64,000 nt of DNA from Pseudoalteromonas sp. NC201 (GCF_002850255.1 NZ_CP022522.1:2665125-2729124); one strand, 5' to 3'; counted from the stretch's first letter, positions 1 through 10,470 are shown. A program made the numbers and translations. The notes: a model not told the origin generated them from the sequence alone.

Positions 1-185
1 GTATCAACGTACACCGCTTGATAGTTACCCTCTGTATGGATCCCCATGATGCGGTGACGAGTGGTTTGTGGTTTACGCGAGGTAATACTTACCTTTTGCT
101 CAACCAATTTATTTAATAGTGTCGATTTACCTACGTTAGGTCTACCGACAATGGCAATCATGCCGCAATGTGTATCAAGCGTCAT
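1..185 (-). CDS. era: GTPase Era, N-terminal part (runs off window)
   Basis: Only about the first 61 codons lie in the window; the gene continues past base 1. The reverse-strand reading starts [13 protein letters not shown] and carries the P-loop GRPNVGKS at residues 14-21. The switch region that follows ([16 protein letters not shown]) is typical of Era. Era is an essential GTPase that binds the 3' end of 16S rRNA and acts in 30S maturation. Its ATG lies inside the end of rnc (11-base overlap), so the two are probably translationally coupled, as in other gammaproteobacteria. The effector KH domain is outside the window. Confidence 0.95.
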   Translation of the reverse strand, partial: MTLDTHCGMIAIVGRPNVGKSTLLNKLVEQKVSITSRKPQTTRHRIMGIHTEGNYQAVYVD

Positions 186-852
186 TCTTTAATATCTTAA
201 GCGCTTTTTCGGCAGCTTTTTGCTCAGCTTTACGTCGCGAGCTGCCTACTGAAATTATACTTTCCATCCCTTCCACTATACATTCGACCGTGAATGTTTG
301 GTTGTGAGCTTGCCCTTTGGTATCTATTACAGTGTAGCCCGGTAAAGGTAATTTTCGAGCTTGTAGATACTCCTGCAGCAGCGTCTTCGGGTCTTTTTGG
401 TTATGACCAGGTGAAATCGCAGTTAAGCGTGATTCGTACCAACTTAGTACCAAATCTCTACACACGTCGATGTCAGAGTCTAAGAAAACGGCACCAATTA
501 TGGCTTCTACTGCATCTGCGAGCGTCGACTCACGGCGAAAACCGCCGCTCTTCAGCTCACCTGGACCTAGGCGCAGATAATCACCCAGCGCGAACTCCAC
601 ACCGAATTCCGCCAGAGTTTGACCACGCACTAACGTTGAACGCATGCGGCTTAAATCACCTTCACGCGCTTTTGGAAACTTGTGATACAAAGCATTTGCA
701 ATCACAAAGCTTAAAATAGAGTCGCCCAAAAATTCGAGACGCTCGTTGTGCTGGCCTTTGTGACTGCGATGCGTCAAAGCCTGCTCAAGCAGCGCCTTAT
801 CAGAGAAGTTGTACCCTATTTTATTATAAAGTTCTTCTACGTTTCTTTTCAT
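175..852 (-). CDS. rnc: Ribonuclease III
   Basis: 225 aa, the usual length. It cleaves double-stranded RNA, processing the rRNA precursor and some mRNAs. The RNase III signature [10 protein letters not shown] is at about residues 36-45, with the acidic metal ligands E40 and D44. A double-stranded-RNA-binding domain occupies roughly residues 155-225 and ends in the lysine-rich [16 protein letters not shown] segment. It lies 2 bases downstream of lepB and overlaps the start of era, forming the conserved lepA-lepB-rnc-era order. Confidence 0.97.
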   Translation of the reverse strand: MKRNVEELYNKIGYNFSDKALLEQALTHRSHKGQHNERLEFLGDSILSFVIANALYHKFPKAREGDLSRMRSTLVRGQTLAEFGVEFALGDYLRLGPGELKSGGFRRESTLADAVEAIIGAVFLDSDIDVCRDLVLSWYESRLTAISPGHNQKDPKTLLQEYLQARKLPLPGYTVIDTKGQAHNQTFTVECIVEGMESIISVGSSRRKAEQKAAEKALKILKNDA

Positions 853-854
853 TT

Positions 855-1790
855 TTACTGAATACTACCTAGGCGTTCAAAACGAACACCAGTTGGAACC
901 CACCCTGGCAAAATGCTGTCTGGGCCATTATCAAAATCAAAACTTAACCAAATAAATACCGCTCTTCCAACCAAGTTTTCATCAGGTACAAAACCCCACA
1001 TACGACTATCTTGGCTGTTATTACGGTTATCACCCATCGCAAAATAACTTCCCTCTGGTACTACCCACTCATCGCGGCGAGTACCTGGTTGTTGATAGTA
1101 GCGATCTGTTAACTCTAACACTTCAGGATTAATTAAAATATCATGTTCTACGTTTGGCAAATGCTCGGTTAGACGCACTAACTGCATTGGACCTTGCGTA
1201 AACTCGTCACGATTTACAATGTCTACATCAATCTTGTTATATTCGCCACACGTCAACCCGTTTGCTTCGCTCTGCCCGTCTTCACACTTAGGTTTAATGT
1301 AAAGCTGACGATTGCGATAAACAATATGGTCGCCCGGTAAACCAACAATACGTTTGATGAAGTCAATTCTCTCGTCTAGCGGAAACTTGAACACCGCAAT
1401 ATCACCGCGCTCAGGGGTACCCGTTTCAACGATTTTGCTACGCCACACTGGGTCTTTAATCCCGTAAGCATATTTTTCCACGAGAATAAAATCGCCATCC
1501 AATAAGGTTGGCATCATTGAGCCGGATGGAATTTGAAACGGTTCAAAAATAAACGAACGGAAAATCGTGATTGCGGCAATCATAGGAAAAATTGATTTCG
1601 CGTTTTCAACAATGGCAGGTTCAGGTGCGATTTCCGCAATGATGTCGGCATCTAACTGAGTGTCAGACGCACCTTGCGCAATAGCAAGCCTAGCTTGTCT
1701 TTTTGGTGCATACACCAAATGATCGATCAACCAAATAAGGCCTGAACCGACCGTGAGTAGCACCAATAAAATTGAAAAATAACCTGCCAT
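855..1790 (-). CDS. lepB: Signal peptidase I
   Basis: 311 aa. Inner-membrane serine protease that removes signal peptides from exported proteins. Two hydrophobic segments are visible, at about residues 3-25 and 66-82. The catalytic Ser91 lies in PSGSMMPTL and the general-base Lys146 in [12 protein letters not shown], giving the Ser-Lys dyad of the family. The [12 protein letters not shown] box near residue 253 is also conserved. It is between lepA (12 bases upstream) and rnc. Confidence 0.97.
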   Translation of the reverse strand: MAGYFSILLVLLTVGSGLIWLIDHLVYAPKRQARLAIAQGASDTQLDADIIAEIAPEPAIVENAKSIFPMIAAITIFRSFIFEPFQIPSGSMMPTLLDGDFILVEKYAYGIKDPVWRSKIVETGTPERGDIAVFKFPLDERIDFIKRIVGLPGDHIVYRNRQLYIKPKCEDGQSEANGLTCGEYNKIDVDIVNRDEFTQGPMQLVRLTEHLPNVEHDILINPEVLELTDRYYQQPGTRRDEWVVPEGSYFAMGDNRNNSQDSRMWGFVPDENLVGRAVFIWLSFDFDNGPDSILPGWVPTGVRFERLGSIQ

Positions 1791-1802
1791 TTGTATTTCC
1801 TG

Positions 1803-3590
1803 TTACTTACCTACTTTCAATATTGCTAAGAATGCGTCTTGTGGCACTTCAACGTTACCAAGTTGCTTCATACGCTTCTTACCTTCTTTTTGCTTTTGCA
1901 GTAGCTTTTTCTTACGGCTCACGTCACCACCATAACATTTTGCGATTACGTTTTTACGTAACTGCTTAACTGTACTACGCGCAATGACGTGATTACCAAT
2001 TGCAGCTTGAATAGCAATATCAAACATTTGGCGAGGGATCAATTCTCTCAGTGCTTCAGCTAACTGACGGCCACGCGTTTGTGAACCATCGCGGTGAACA
2101 ATTATTGCAAGTGCATCAACGCGGTCACCATTGATCAGAATATCCACACGCACCATGTCTGATGCTTCAAAACGCTTGAAGTTGTAATCAAGTGATGCAA
2201 AACCACGGCTGGTAGACTTCAACTTATCAAAGAAGTCCATCACCACTTCTGACATCGGCAATTCATAGGTTAACGCAACTTGCTTACCGTGATAGGTCAT
2301 CTTGGTCTGCATACCACGCTTTTCAACACATAGCGTGATCACGTTTCCTAAATACTCTTGCGGAACGAGAATATTTGCTTCAACAATTGGTTCACGAATT
2401 TCAATAATGTCGTTTACTGGCGGTAAATCCGATGGATTATCGATTTTCACCACACCGTGCTTAGTTTCTACTTCATAGATTACCGTTGGAGCTGTGGTAA
2501 TAAGATCCATGTCATATTCACGTTCAAGGCGCTCTTGAATAATCTCCATATGGAGCATACCTAAGAAACCACAACGGAAACCAAAGCCCAGTGCTGTTGA
2601 GTTTTCAGGCTCGAAGAATAGTGATGCATCGTTGAGGCTCAATTTATTAAGCGCATCGCGGAAGTTTTCATAGTCATCAGATGAAATTGGGAACATTCCC
2701 GCGTATACCTGAGGCTTCACCTTTTGGAAACCAGGCAAACGGTCTGTTGCAGAATCACGAGCCATGGTAATGGTATCACCAACTGGTGCACCATGGATGT
2801 CTTTGATACCTGCGATAACAAAGCCTACTTCACCTGTTTTCAACACCCCGGTATTGGTCTGCTTAGGAGTAAAGATACCAACCTTATCTACTTGGTGAGC
2901 TTGCTCTGTAGACATGATCTTAATCTTTTCGCCCGCTCTTAATTCACCGTTTTTAATACGCACCAATGACACTACGCCTTGGTACGGGTCAAACCATGAA
3001 TCGATAATCAGTGCCTGTAGTGGCGCATTTGGCTCACCTTCTGGCGGTGGAATATCACGTACGATCACTTCGAGTACTTCATCAATGCCGATCCCCGTTT
3101 TCGCACTACAACGAACTGCTTCTAATGCTTCAATACCAACGATATCTTCAATTTCTTCGGCAACGCGAAGTGGATCAGCCTGTGGTAAGTCAATTTTGTT
3201 CAGAACCGGAATAACTTCCAAGTCCATCTCAAGTGCGGTGTAACAGTTCGCTAGTGTTTGTGCTTCTACACCTTGACCCGCATCAACAACCAATAGCGCA
3301 CCTTCACAAGCGGCTAGAGAGCGTGAAACTTCATAAGTGAAGTCAACGTGTCCCGGTGTGTCGATAAAGTTTAGCTGGTAGGTTTCACCATCTTTTGCTT
3401 GATAGTTAAGCGTTACACTCTGTGCTTTGATGGTAATGCCGCGCTCACGTTCGATGTCCATCGAATCCAGTACCTGCTGCTGCATTTCGCGGTCTGTTAA
3501 ACCTCCACAAACTTGGATTAAGCGGTCTGATAGCGTCGATTTTCCATGGTCAATGTGGGCAATAATAGAAAAGTTACGGATATGCTTCAT
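1803..3590 (-). CDS. lepA: Elongation factor 4 (LepA), ribosome-associated GTPase
   Basis: 595 aa, close to the family length of about 600. The N-terminal GTPase domain has the P-loop AHIDHGKST at about residues 11-19, the G3 box DTPGH and the G4 box NKID. EF-G-like domains follow, then the LepA-specific C-terminal domain ([20 protein letters not shown]), a hallmark that separates it from EF-G and BipA. It acts on stalled or mistranslocated ribosomes and in initiation. It heads the lepA-lepB-rnc-era group, 59 bases after rseC. Confidence 0.97.
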   Translation of the reverse strand: MKHIRNFSIIAHIDHGKSTLSDRLIQVCGGLTDREMQQQVLDSMDIERERGITIKAQSVTLNYQAKDGETYQLNFIDTPGHVDFTYEVSRSLAACEGALLVVDAGQGVEAQTLANCYTALEMDLEVIPVLNKIDLPQADPLRVAEEIEDIVGIEALEAVRCSAKTGIGIDEVLEVIVRDIPPPEGEPNAPLQALIIDSWFDPYQGVVSLVRIKNGELRAGEKIKIMSTEQAHQVDKVGIFTPKQTNTGVLKTGEVGFVIAGIKDIHGAPVGDTITMARDSATDRLPGFQKVKPQVYAGMFPISSDDYENFRDALNKLSLNDASLFFEPENSTALGFGFRCGFLGMLHMEIIQERLEREYDMDLITTAPTVIYEVETKHGVVKIDNPSDLPPVNDIIEIREPIVEANILVPQEYLGNVITLCVEKRGMQTKMTYHGKQVALTYELPMSEVVMDFFDKLKSTSRGFASLDYNFKRFEASDMVRVDILINGDRVDALAIIVHRDGSQTRGRQLAEALRELIPRQMFDIAIQAAIGNHVIARSTVKQLRKNVIAKCYGGDVSRKKKLLQKQKEGKKRMKQLGNVEVPQDAFLAILKVGK

Positions 3591-3649
3591 ATACTGGATT
3601 CAATACTTCTGTTAGTCACAAATAGAGATTAAGGCCTCGATTTTACATT

Positions 3650-4108
3650 TTATTTAGTACAATCACCATCTATTTGCGTTATTGGTAGGCTAATTGGGTA
3701 AATTTTTATCACTTTTACCTGATGTTTGAGTTTATCCCCTTGGACTCTGGCGAAAAATAAACCGAGTGCAGCACTCGTAAATGCAATAAGTATCTGCAAA
3801 GGTTCATTGAGACCAAGTACGAGGGCTGCGATAAACATGCCAGCAAAAGCAAAAAGCAATGGCATCATGTAAACATAAAACGCATGTTTCACTACATTAG
3901 AGTCATCTAATGCCAACTTAATTTTTTGGCCAATTTCGACAGATTCCGTCAAATCTACAGGGAATTGTTTTTTGTGGGTGCCAAAGAGTTTGGCGAATAC
4001 TTGGGAGCCGCATTTGCCGTTACAACCTTCACAGGCGGGCTTTGGCTGTGCTTCTAAGTAGACAGTTGCGCCTTTTATGGCGGCAACTGTCAGAGTTTGT
4101 TCTATCAT
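3650..4108 (-). CDS. rseC: RseC/MucC-like positive regulator of sigma-E
   Basis: 152 aa inner-membrane protein. The N-terminal part carries a cysteine cluster, C26-x2-C29-x3-C33 (ACEGCNGKCG), and two transmembrane helices follow at about residues 75-95 and 100-117. This matches RseC, the fourth gene of rpoE operons, which has a minor positive effect on sigma-E and is related to the reducing system for SoxR. The start overlaps the rseB stop by 4 bases. The exact role here is inferred from family and position. Confidence 0.9.
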   Translation of the reverse strand: MIEQTLTVAAIKGATVYLEAQPKPACEGCNGKCGSQVFAKLFGTHKKQFPVDLTESVEIGQKIKLALDDSNVVKHAFYVYMMPLLFAFAGMFIAALVLGLNEPLQILIAFTSAALGLFFARVQGDKLKHQVKVIKIYPISLPITQIDGDCTK

Positions 4109-5055
4109 AAAGGTCTTTTCACAGACTCAGCGATTGCTTTTGCGGTCATTGCTGGAATATTTCCAACTACAGATACGTCAAACGCACCTGTGTTGTGTAC
4201 GTACACCGTTGTCGCACCTGACGAAAGCGCTCCACTTGGGCGCTGGCCCGGTAAAGGACGTTGTACAAATACCGAAATATCGACAAGGCCGTCGGAAAAC
4301 AAGTAGTAGTCTGCCAGCTCATTATTTAAATCTAACTTATGTCTGTCAGATTTTAGCAGCTCAAAGCCCTGAGGTAACCAACCAATTTGCCAATTGTTTT
4401 TTGTGCCATTCTCAAGTGTCTTCAACAACCCAGATACGGCTTCAGGAAATTGTTTTTGGGAAAGTTCTAACAATTGCTCAGCAGGAGTTTCAGTCACTCT
4501 GATATGGGTAAGCTGAAGCTGTTCTAACAACTCGCCTTGTTGGTTTACGTAAGCGGATTTTAGCAACAGAGATGACTCGGTATCGATCCACAACCAATAG
4601 TTGTATTTAGCGTCGTCCTTTGCTTCTAACCTGACAAGCTGAGCAGGTCTGTCAACGATCCGACCTTTTCCACCTAAGACAAAATCATAGCTTTCTTTGA
4701 GGCTGTCGATATTTTTGAATAAAACTTCGGGAATTGGACCTGCTATCGAATCTGTTTGGATGGTGTAAGGCTCAGACTTTGGTTCAAAATAAGTCACTTT
4801 GTCACCAATGCGGATCATTTCAAGTCCAGCACCATTGAGCAAACTTAAAAGCTCAAATTCAGTCCCATCTTGGTTACCATGAAGCCAACGGTAAGGCTCC
4901 ATAGATTTTCCTTTCACCACGACAAACGATGCATCAAAGTTTCTATGATGCACCGCTTCGGCCATGTCTTTTAGCAGTTGTTTGGCTGATACGCTTTCAT
5001 TTGCCCACAGCCAACTAGAGAAAAATACACTTACTACAACTAACAGTGCTCTCAT
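4105..5055 (-). CDS. rseB: RseB, periplasmic sensor of the sigma-E pathway
   Basis: 316 aa with an N-terminal signal peptide (about residues 1-18, MRALLVVVSVFFSSWLW). The MucB/RseB domain follows: a lipoprotein-like large lobe to about residue 200, then a smaller C-terminal lobe. RseB binds the periplasmic part of RseA, shields it from DegS and responds to lipopolysaccharide intermediates. It is directly downstream of rseA with no gap, and overlaps rseC. Confidence 0.93.
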   Translation of the reverse strand: MRALLVVVSVFFSSWLWANESVSAKQLLKDMAEAVHHRNFDASFVVVKGKSMEPYRWLHGNQDGTEFELLSLLNGAGLEMIRIGDKVTYFEPKSEPYTIQTDSIAGPIPEVLFKNIDSLKESYDFVLGGKGRIVDRPAQLVRLEAKDDAKYNYWLWIDTESSLLLKSAYVNQQGELLEQLQLTHIRVTETPAEQLLELSQKQFPEAVSGLLKTLENGTKNNWQIGWLPQGFELLKSDRHKLDLNNELADYYLFSDGLVDISVFVQRPLPGQRPSGALSSGATTVYVHNTGAFDVSVVGNIPAMTAKAIAESVKRPL

Positions 5056-5679
5056 TTATTGCTCTTTTTCCTCTTGCTTTTTAGCGGTGTTGTTTTCACC
5101 AGATTGCTGCAGCGCATACGCCATACGTGACTGTCTTTGATGCTCTAGCACCAATGCACCAATACGTTGCTGCTGTAACTCTCTAATGCCTTTAGCCGCT
5201 GATTCAAGCGCAGGCTCAGTTGATAAGCTTACAGGAGAAACGCCTCCGGCAAAAGGAGTTGATTGCAACTGTAACGTATCGCCCGCAGGTAAAGTCGCGT
5301 CAGTGCTTAACGTATTAACCCCAAGCACAGCAAACAATGACACACTTGCCGCGATAGCCACTTGTGCAAACGGCTTACGCCATGCACTTAGCTCAATCAC
5401 ATTGCTCTTCGGCGTCGTTTCTTTCACTTGCCCAACGGCCGGATCACTATACGTTTGCTCTTGTTCAAGTGCCGCTGCAAAGCTGCTGGTGATATCAATG
5501 CAAGGTGTGTCTTGCTTTTGACTACGCATTACATCACCAATCAAGGCATACCGAGCAAACTTTTGTTCGTCTAAACGAACATCAGTTTCAGCGTTGAGTG
5601 ACAGATCACCGTCAAAAATTTGCGATGTCGTTAAATCTTCTGTCACTTGTTTTTCAGCTTGTGCCATATTAAGACTCAC
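5056..5679 (-). CDS. rseA: RseA anti-sigma-E factor
   Basis: 207 aa. The N-terminal cytoplasmic part (about residues 1-105) should bind RpoE. A single transmembrane segment follows (AQVAIAASVSLFAVLGVN, near residues 106-123), then a periplasmic tail with glutamine-rich segments. This is the RseA layout. The start lies inside the rpoE 3' end (11-base overlap), so sigma factor and anti-sigma are coupled in translation. The N-terminus around MSLNMAQAEKQV is weakly conserved, and a start four codons later is possible. Confidence 0.9.
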   Translation of the reverse strand: MSLNMAQAEKQVTEDLTTSQIFDGDLSLNAETDVRLDEQKFARYALIGDVMRSQKQDTPCIDITSSFAAALEQEQTYSDPAVGQVKETTPKSNVIELSAWRKPFAQVAIAASVSLFAVLGVNTLSTDATLPAGDTLQLQSTPFAGGVSPVSLSTEPALESAAKGIRELQQQRIGALVLEHQRQSRMAYALQQSGENNTAKKQEEKEQ

Positions 5680-6250
5680 CTATTAATGGGTTCAAATTGT
5701 TATCTATCGCTTCCCTTGCGCGAAAAATTCTCGAACGAACTGTACCAACCGGACAATCCATAATGACAGCTATTTCCTCGTAGCTCATACCTTCGATTTC
5801 ACGCAAAGTAATTGCGGTTTTTAAATCGTCAGGCAAGCGCTCGATAGTTTTGAAAATCACTGCTTTCACTTCGTCGCTTAACAATAGATTTTCCGGTGAA
5901 GCGTTCGATCTTAATTGGTCTGCACCATCATAAAACTCGGCTTCTTCCGCATCTACGTCGTTTGCTGGCGGCTTTCGACCAAGCGCCACCAAATAATTTT
6001 TTGAACAGTTAACCGCGATTCTATACAACCAAGTATAAAATGCGCTCTCGCCCCTAAAGTTAGGCAACGCTCGATAAGCTTTAATGAACGTTTCCTGTGC
6101 CACATCTGCCACATCGCCTTGATTCGCTACATAACGAGAAATCAGCGCTGCGACTTTATTTTGATACTTGGCAACTAACAGGTTGAATGCGTTTTTATCT
6201 CCCTGTTGAACGCGTTTAACTATATCTAGATCTAAATCCTGCTCGCTCAT
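5669..6250 (-). CDS. rpoE: RNA polymerase sigma-E factor
   Basis: 193 aa ECF sigma factor. Region 2 covers about residues 10-85 (QNKVAALISRY through the FRGESAFYTWLYRIAVN core). Region 4 is near the C-terminus (LREIEGMSYEEIAVIMDCPVGTVRSR, about residues 148-175), with the usual helix-turn-helix. It directs the outer-membrane stress regulon. It is first gene of rpoE-rseA-rseB-rseC and has an apparent autoregulatory promoter about 65-90 bases upstream. Confidence 0.97.
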   Translation of the reverse strand: MSEQDLDLDIVKRVQQGDKNAFNLLVAKYQNKVAALISRYVANQGDVADVAQETFIKAYRALPNFRGESAFYTWLYRIAVNCSKNYLVALGRKPPANDVDAEEAEFYDGADQLRSNASPENLLLSDEVKAVIFKTIERLPDDLKTAITLREIEGMSYEEIAVIMDCPVGTVRSRIFRAREAIDNNLNPLIGES

Positions 6251-6313
6251 TCGAGCCGGTACTCCTCTTTTTGCTTTTCTAAATCGTATCTAGTTGCCAT
6301 CATTCACAGCTAC

Positions 6314-6341
6314 TCTGACTTAGTACTGAATAAAAAGTTCT
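6314..6341 (-). promoter_or_regulatory. Sigma-E-type promoter of rpoE
   Basis: On the minus strand AGAACTT (6341-6335) is followed, after exactly 16 bases, by TCAGA (6318-6314). The sigma-E consensus is GGAACTT, 16-17 bases, then TCAAA/TCTGA. It points into rpoE with a leader of about 55-60 bases and would give the autoregulation known for rpoE operons. Seen in sequence; activity inferred. Confidence 0.7.
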
Positions 6342-6547
6342 GTTTTTTTGTATTTTTTTTTAAAATAAACGAATTCATCCATCTTTGCGTACTAGTTTCT
6401 TGGCTGCTTTTTAGCATTATTCCATTAGCAGTCACACAAAATGTTCTAAATGATTCTCATTAAACGGAACAAACTCTCTGCCTTCTATGATAGCAGATGT
6501 GGTATAAATAGCAGAATTAAACGCAAAAACAGTAAAGATCTTCGAAT

Positions 6548-8149
6548 ATGAAAAATACGACTCACCACAATACTGATGTAGTCATTATTGGCAGTGGCGC
6601 TGCTGGACTCTCTCTTGCGCTCTCTTTAGCAAACCACTGTAAAGTTACCGTGATAAGCAAAGGGGCGTTAAAAGAAGGCTCCACACTTTATGCTCAAGGT
6701 GGCATTGCCGCAGTATTCGATAAGAAAAATGACAGTATCGAATCACATGTCGAAGACACACTTGCGGCAGGCGCTGGCTTATGTGACCGCGATGCGGTGC
6801 ACTATACCGCCTCAAATGCAAAAAATTGCTTGAAGTGGCTGATTGAGCAAGGCGTACCATTTGATATGGAAGTGGATAGCAAAGGGAAAGAGCGCTTTCA
6901 TTTAACCCGCGAAGGTGGGCATTCACATCGTCGTATATTGCACGCAGCTGACGCAACGGGTAAAGCCGTTCAAACCACATTAATTAGCCAAGTACAGTTA
7001 CACCCAAAAATTAATATATTAGAGCAATACAACGCCATCGATCTCATTAAAGATAAATATGGTGACTCAAGCGATATTAAAGGTGTTTACGTCTACAATC
7101 GCAAAGCAGATAGAGTTGAGAGCATCTCGGCTAAGTTTGTCGCTTTAGCAACGGGTGGCGCAAGTAAAGTTTACTTGTATACCTCAAATCCAGATGTTTC
7201 TTCAGGTGACGGCATCGCAATGGCGTGGCGTGCGGGTTGCCGTGTAGCCAACATGGAGTTTAACCAATTTCACCCGACCAGCTTATACCACCCTGAGCTA
7301 CAAAACTTTTTAATAACCGAAGCCATGCGCGGTGAAGGCGCGCTGCTTAAACGTCCTGACGGCACACGCTTTATGCCTGACTTCGATGAACGCGAAGAAC
7401 TTGCCCCTCGCGATGTAGTCGCCCGTGCCATTGACTATGAGATGAAGCGATTGGGTGCAAATTGCGTCTATCTGGATATCTCACATAAAGACAAAGAGTT
7501 CATCATTGAGCACTTCCCTACGATTTATGCTAAGTGCTTAAGTGTTGGTTTAGATATCACCAAAGAGCCAATCCCCGTAGTGCCAGCGGCGCATTATACT
7601 TGCGGTGGTGTTATGACTGACTTTAACGGTCGTACTGACATCGACAATTTATATGCAATTGGCGAAGTGGCTTACACAGGTCTACACGGCGCAAACCGCA
7701 TGGCGAGTAACTCGTTGTTAGAATGCATTGTGTTTGCCCACGCTGCCGCAAAAGATATTTTAGCTAAAATCGATAATCGTCCTGAGCCATCTAAGTTACC
7801 AGATTGGGACGAAAGCCGTGTCAGCGACTCGGATGAAGAAGTAGTTATCACCCACAACTGGCATGAACTTAGATTGTTTATGTGGGATTATGTTGGCATT
7901 GTTCGCTCAACTAAACGGTTAGAACGTGCGCTACGCCGCGTTGAGTTATTGCAGCAAGAGATCCACGATTATTACGCCAACTTTAGAGTGAGTAACAACC
8001 TGCTCGAATTACGTAACTTAGTACAAGTAGCTGAACTTATTATTCGCAGCGCGTTAGAACGTAAAGAAAGTCGCGGACTGCACTACACCATTGACTTCCC
8101 TGACATGGCTGAAAACTCCACACCGACCGTTTTGTCACCGACAAAATAA
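6548..8149 (+). CDS. nadB: L-aspartate oxidase
   Basis: 533 aa, family length. First step of de novo NAD synthesis: an FAD enzyme oxidising aspartate to iminoaspartate. The FAD-binding [11 protein letters not shown] motif is near residues 16-26. The fumarate-reductase-like signatures [31 protein letters not shown] and [10 protein letters not shown] are all intact, and the C-terminal helical domain is complete. It diverges from rpoE, an arrangement conserved in enteric bacteria. Confidence 0.97.
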   Translation: MKNTTHHNTDVVIIGSGAAGLSLALSLANHCKVTVISKGALKEGSTLYAQGGIAAVFDKKNDSIESHVEDTLAAGAGLCDRDAVHYTASNAKNCLKWLIEQGVPFDMEVDSKGKERFHLTREGGHSHRRILHAADATGKAVQTTLISQVQLHPKINILEQYNAIDLIKDKYGDSSDIKGVYVYNRKADRVESISAKFVALATGGASKVYLYTSNPDVSSGDGIAMAWRAGCRVANMEFNQFHPTSLYHPELQNFLITEAMRGEGALLKRPDGTRFMPDFDEREELAPRDVVARAIDYEMKRLGANCVYLDISHKDKEFIIEHFPTIYAKCLSVGLDITKEPIPVVPAAHYTCGGVMTDFNGRTDIDNLYAIGEVAYTGLHGANRMASNSLLECIVFAHAAAKDILAKIDNRPEPSKLPDWDESRVSDSDEEVVITHNWHELRLFMWDYVGIVRSTKRLERALRRVELLQQEIHDYYANFRVSNNLLELRNLVQVAELIIRSALERKESRGLHYTIDFPDMAENSTPTVLSPTK

Positions 8150-8206
8150 TAATATTTGCATGTAGAGTATGTGCTGATTTTTATCGCCATGCTCTCGTTG
8201 CTTTTT

Positions 8207-8620
8207 CTAATTGGCTTGCAGTACGGTGCGACAAAGTAAACGCCAGTCCGCTTCTGGTATTGCCCGTCGAGTCAAAAATATCTGCTGCTTAGCTTGGTTC
8301 GCATCCATGATTTTTAGCGCTATTTGACTATCAAACCATATGGTCGCACCAATAAGCTGCCCTTTGAAATTTATCGTTTTCGACTGTATTTCAATGAAGT
8401 TTTCCTTCGGGATCAAGAGTACAGTACCCGCCTTTGGTGTACGAGATAGAACAGTTTGCCAACTGCAATAACCCGTCACGGCAAATACGATTGCGACTAA
8501 CCACCACAGCGCTGGAAACAGCAGAAAAAGGATAAAAGTGAGGCAAGAAAAAAGAACCACAAAGAAGGTGTGGTTCTGAAGATTGTGTTGAAAGTCGATT
8601 CTATACGCGGATCCGATCAA
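8207..8620 (-). CDS. YgfX/CptA-family membrane protein
   Basis: 137 aa. Two hydrophobic helices form a hairpin at about residues 20-52, followed by a soluble beta-rich part. The C-terminal AIPEADWRLLCRTVLQ resembles the end of E. coli YgfX (EAEWRDLRRILLQ). YgfX is encoded after sdhE in enterobacteria and was described as the toxin partner CptA. The only plausible start is TTG at 8620, inside the last codons of sdhE (20-base overlap). Homology is judged from pattern and neighbour, so the toxin role is uncertain. Confidence 0.7.
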   Translation of the reverse strand: MIGSAYRIDFQHNLQNHTFFVVLFSCLTFILFLLFPALWWLVAIVFAVTGYCSWQTVLSRTPKAGTVLLIPKENFIEIQSKTINFKGQLIGATIWFDSQIALKIMDANQAKQQIFLTRRAIPEADWRLLCRTVLQAN

Positions 8621-8852
8621 GGATTAACTTAACCATGCGTTTTAGCTCTGGATCTGGACATTCTTCATGACCCATAAACCAAGCAAATAAATCTGGATCC
8701 TCACAGGTAACTAGACGCTGAAACACGTACTTACCTTCGTCGGATAGCGCGTCATAAGCCTGCTCAACAAACGGCTCTAAAATAACGTCCAGCTCTAACA
8801 TGCCACGACGGCAAGCCCATTTAACTCGAGCTTTAGGCAGTAACTCAACCAT
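8601..8852 (-). CDS. sdhE: SdhE, FAD assembly factor for succinate dehydrogenase
   Basis: 83 aa. Contains the family signature RGMLELD, with the essential RGxxE at residues 16-20. The acidic, aromatic core (EGKYVFQRLVTCEDPDLFAWFMG) is also typical. SdhE promotes covalent attachment of FAD to the flavoprotein subunit of succinate dehydrogenase and fumarate reductase. It overlaps the downstream ygfX-like gene and diverges from ygfZ, as in E. coli. Confidence 0.93.
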   Translation of the reverse strand: MVELLPKARVKWACRRGMLELDVILEPFVEQAYDALSDEGKYVFQRLVTCEDPDLFAWFMGHEECPDPELKRMVKLILDRIRV

Positions 8853-9012
8853 AAACTGATTAACCCCTCATAAACTATTGAGAAAATTATACCCACTGTG
8901 CAGGACATATGCCATAAAACTTATAGAAATGGCACATTGAAATCGTCCGTCCCTATCTCCACTTATGATTTTACGGTAACATTACGAAAACACTTTAATA
9001 GGGATCAACATT

Positions 9013-9924
9013 ATGTCAATTGCTCGTGCTTATGCGCTTCCGTTCAAGGTTATTCGCATTTCAGGACAAGATAAACTTAGCTATTTGCACGGTCAGGTTA
9101 CTCAAGACATTAACCTTATCAAAGAAGATAATTTTATGTGGTCTGGGCATTGTAGCCCTAAAGGCAAACTTTGGTCTGTGTCGCGCTTAACTCGCTATCA
9201 AGACGACTACTTAATGCTTGCAGGTGTAGCCGAAGCTGAAGCATCACTTCGTGAGCTAAAAAAGTACGGCGTTTTTGCCAAAGTTGACATTGATTTTGCT
9301 GACTGCGAAGTCTTTGGCTTAATGACTCAGGACAGTAAAGCGCTTGCTACTGCCTTTGGCGTTGAGCTTTCGTCTGACACAAGCGCTGTAGATGTTGCCA
9401 ACGGCAAGCTGCTAAAACTCGCAGACGAGCGCTTTGTTTTCATCGCGTTCGAAGGCGCAAGTTTACCCGCGGACGTGGAACAACAAAGCAATCCAGCACC
9501 GTTTATTGCGGCCAGCATTTTAGCAGGTGAGCCAAGCCTTGATGCAGATCACGTGGACGAATTTGTACCACAAATGGTTAACCTTCAGGCCCTTAACGGG
9601 ATCAGCTTTAAGAAAGGTTGCTATACTGGTCAAGAAACCGTAGCTCGGATGCGCTATCTTGGTAAAAACAAACGTGCCATGTACATAGTGACAGGCAATG
9701 CTGCAGAGCGCATCGAAGAGGCAGACATTGAACTGCAGATTGAAGACAACTGGCGTCGTGGTGGCAAGGTTATTCAACAAACCTTTGATGCTAACAGCAG
9801 CCGTTATTATGCGCTGGCTGTGATGCCAAATGACACACCACAAGACGCAGTGCTAAGAGCAAAAAATTCACCAGAGGTGAGTCTTACTATTCAACCTCTA
9901 CCTTATTCTTTAGAAGACAACTAA
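9013..9924 (+). CDS. ygfZ: Folate-binding protein YgfZ (iron-sulfur/tRNA modification factor)
   Basis: 303 aa, related in fold to the glycine-cleavage T protein. The diagnostic K-G-C-Y-T-G-Q-E motif is at residues 201-208, with the functional Cys203. YgfZ binds tetrahydrofolate and helps make or repair iron-sulfur clusters, including that of the tRNA methylthiolase MiaB. It is preceded by AATAGGGATC. Eleven bases separate it from slyD, so the two may be cotranscribed. Confidence 0.95.
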   Translation: MSIARAYALPFKVIRISGQDKLSYLHGQVTQDINLIKEDNFMWSGHCSPKGKLWSVSRLTRYQDDYLMLAGVAEAEASLRELKKYGVFAKVDIDFADCEVFGLMTQDSKALATAFGVELSSDTSAVDVANGKLLKLADERFVFIAFEGASLPADVEQQSNPAPFIAASILAGEPSLDADHVDEFVPQMVNLQALNGISFKKGCYTGQETVARMRYLGKNKRAMYIVTGNAAERIEEADIELQIEDNWRRGGKVIQQTFDANSSRYYALAVMPNDTPQDAVLRAKNSPEVSLTIQPLPYSLEDN

Positions 9925-9935
9925 CGGGATCTTAT

Positions 9936-10421
9936 ATGATTATTGGCCCTAACTCGGTAGTGACAATCCACTACTCAGTTCAAGACAAAGACAACAACAC
10001 GATTGATAGCACATTTGATGATGAGCCTGTGATAGCGATGCTTGGCTCAGGTTATCTGATCCCAGGTCTTGATGATGCCCTACAAGGCAAACAAGCTGGT
10101 GACACTTTCAGTGTGACCATAGAGCCACAAGAAGGTTATGGTGAGCGCTTTGACGAATTGACTCAAGCTGTTCCTAAGTCAATGTTTGAAGGCATGGAAA
10201 TCGAAGTGGGTATGCAATTTAGAGCTACCACCGACGAAGGCGACCAAATCGTTGTGATCATTGGTATCGAAGACGAAGAAGTCATTGTTGACGCGAACCA
10301 CCCACTTTCTGGGATCACACTGAATTTTGACGTTGAAGTGCTTGAAGTACGTGAAGCAACAGCAGAAGAAGTTGCCCACGGCCACGTTCATGGCGAAGGC
10401 GGTTGTGGTCACGACCACTAA
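9936..10421 (+). CDS. slyD: FKBP-type peptidyl-prolyl isomerase, SlyD-like
   Basis: 161 aa. An FKBP domain (TIDSTFDDEPVIAMLGSGYLIPGLDDAL; PQEGYGERFDELTQ) is interrupted by the IF chaperone flap and closes with DANHPLSGITLNFDVEVLEVREAT. The short C-terminal tail, rich in His, Gly and Cys (HGHVHGEGGCGHDH), is a reduced form of the metal-binding tail of SlyD. Cytoplasmic prolyl isomerase and chaperone, linked to nickel handling for hydrogenase in E. coli. The family call is firm; the nickel role here is inference. Confidence 0.88.
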   Translation: MIIGPNSVVTIHYSVQDKDNNTIDSTFDDEPVIAMLGSGYLIPGLDDALQGKQAGDTFSVTIEPQEGYGERFDELTQAVPKSMFEGMEIEVGMQFRATTDEGDQIVVIIGIEDEEVIVDANHPLSGITLNFDVEVLEVREATAEEVAHGHVHGEGGCGHDH

Positions 10422-10440
10422 GGTTAGTCGAGTTACTAAT

Positions 10441-10470
10441 AAAAAGCGCTGATCATTCAGCGCTTTTTTC
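10441..10470. terminator. Bidirectional terminator
   Basis: AAAAAGCGCTGA-tcat-TCAGCGCTTTTTTC is a strong hairpin with T-runs on both strands between the convergent slyD and the gene ending at 10453. Confidence 0.85.
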
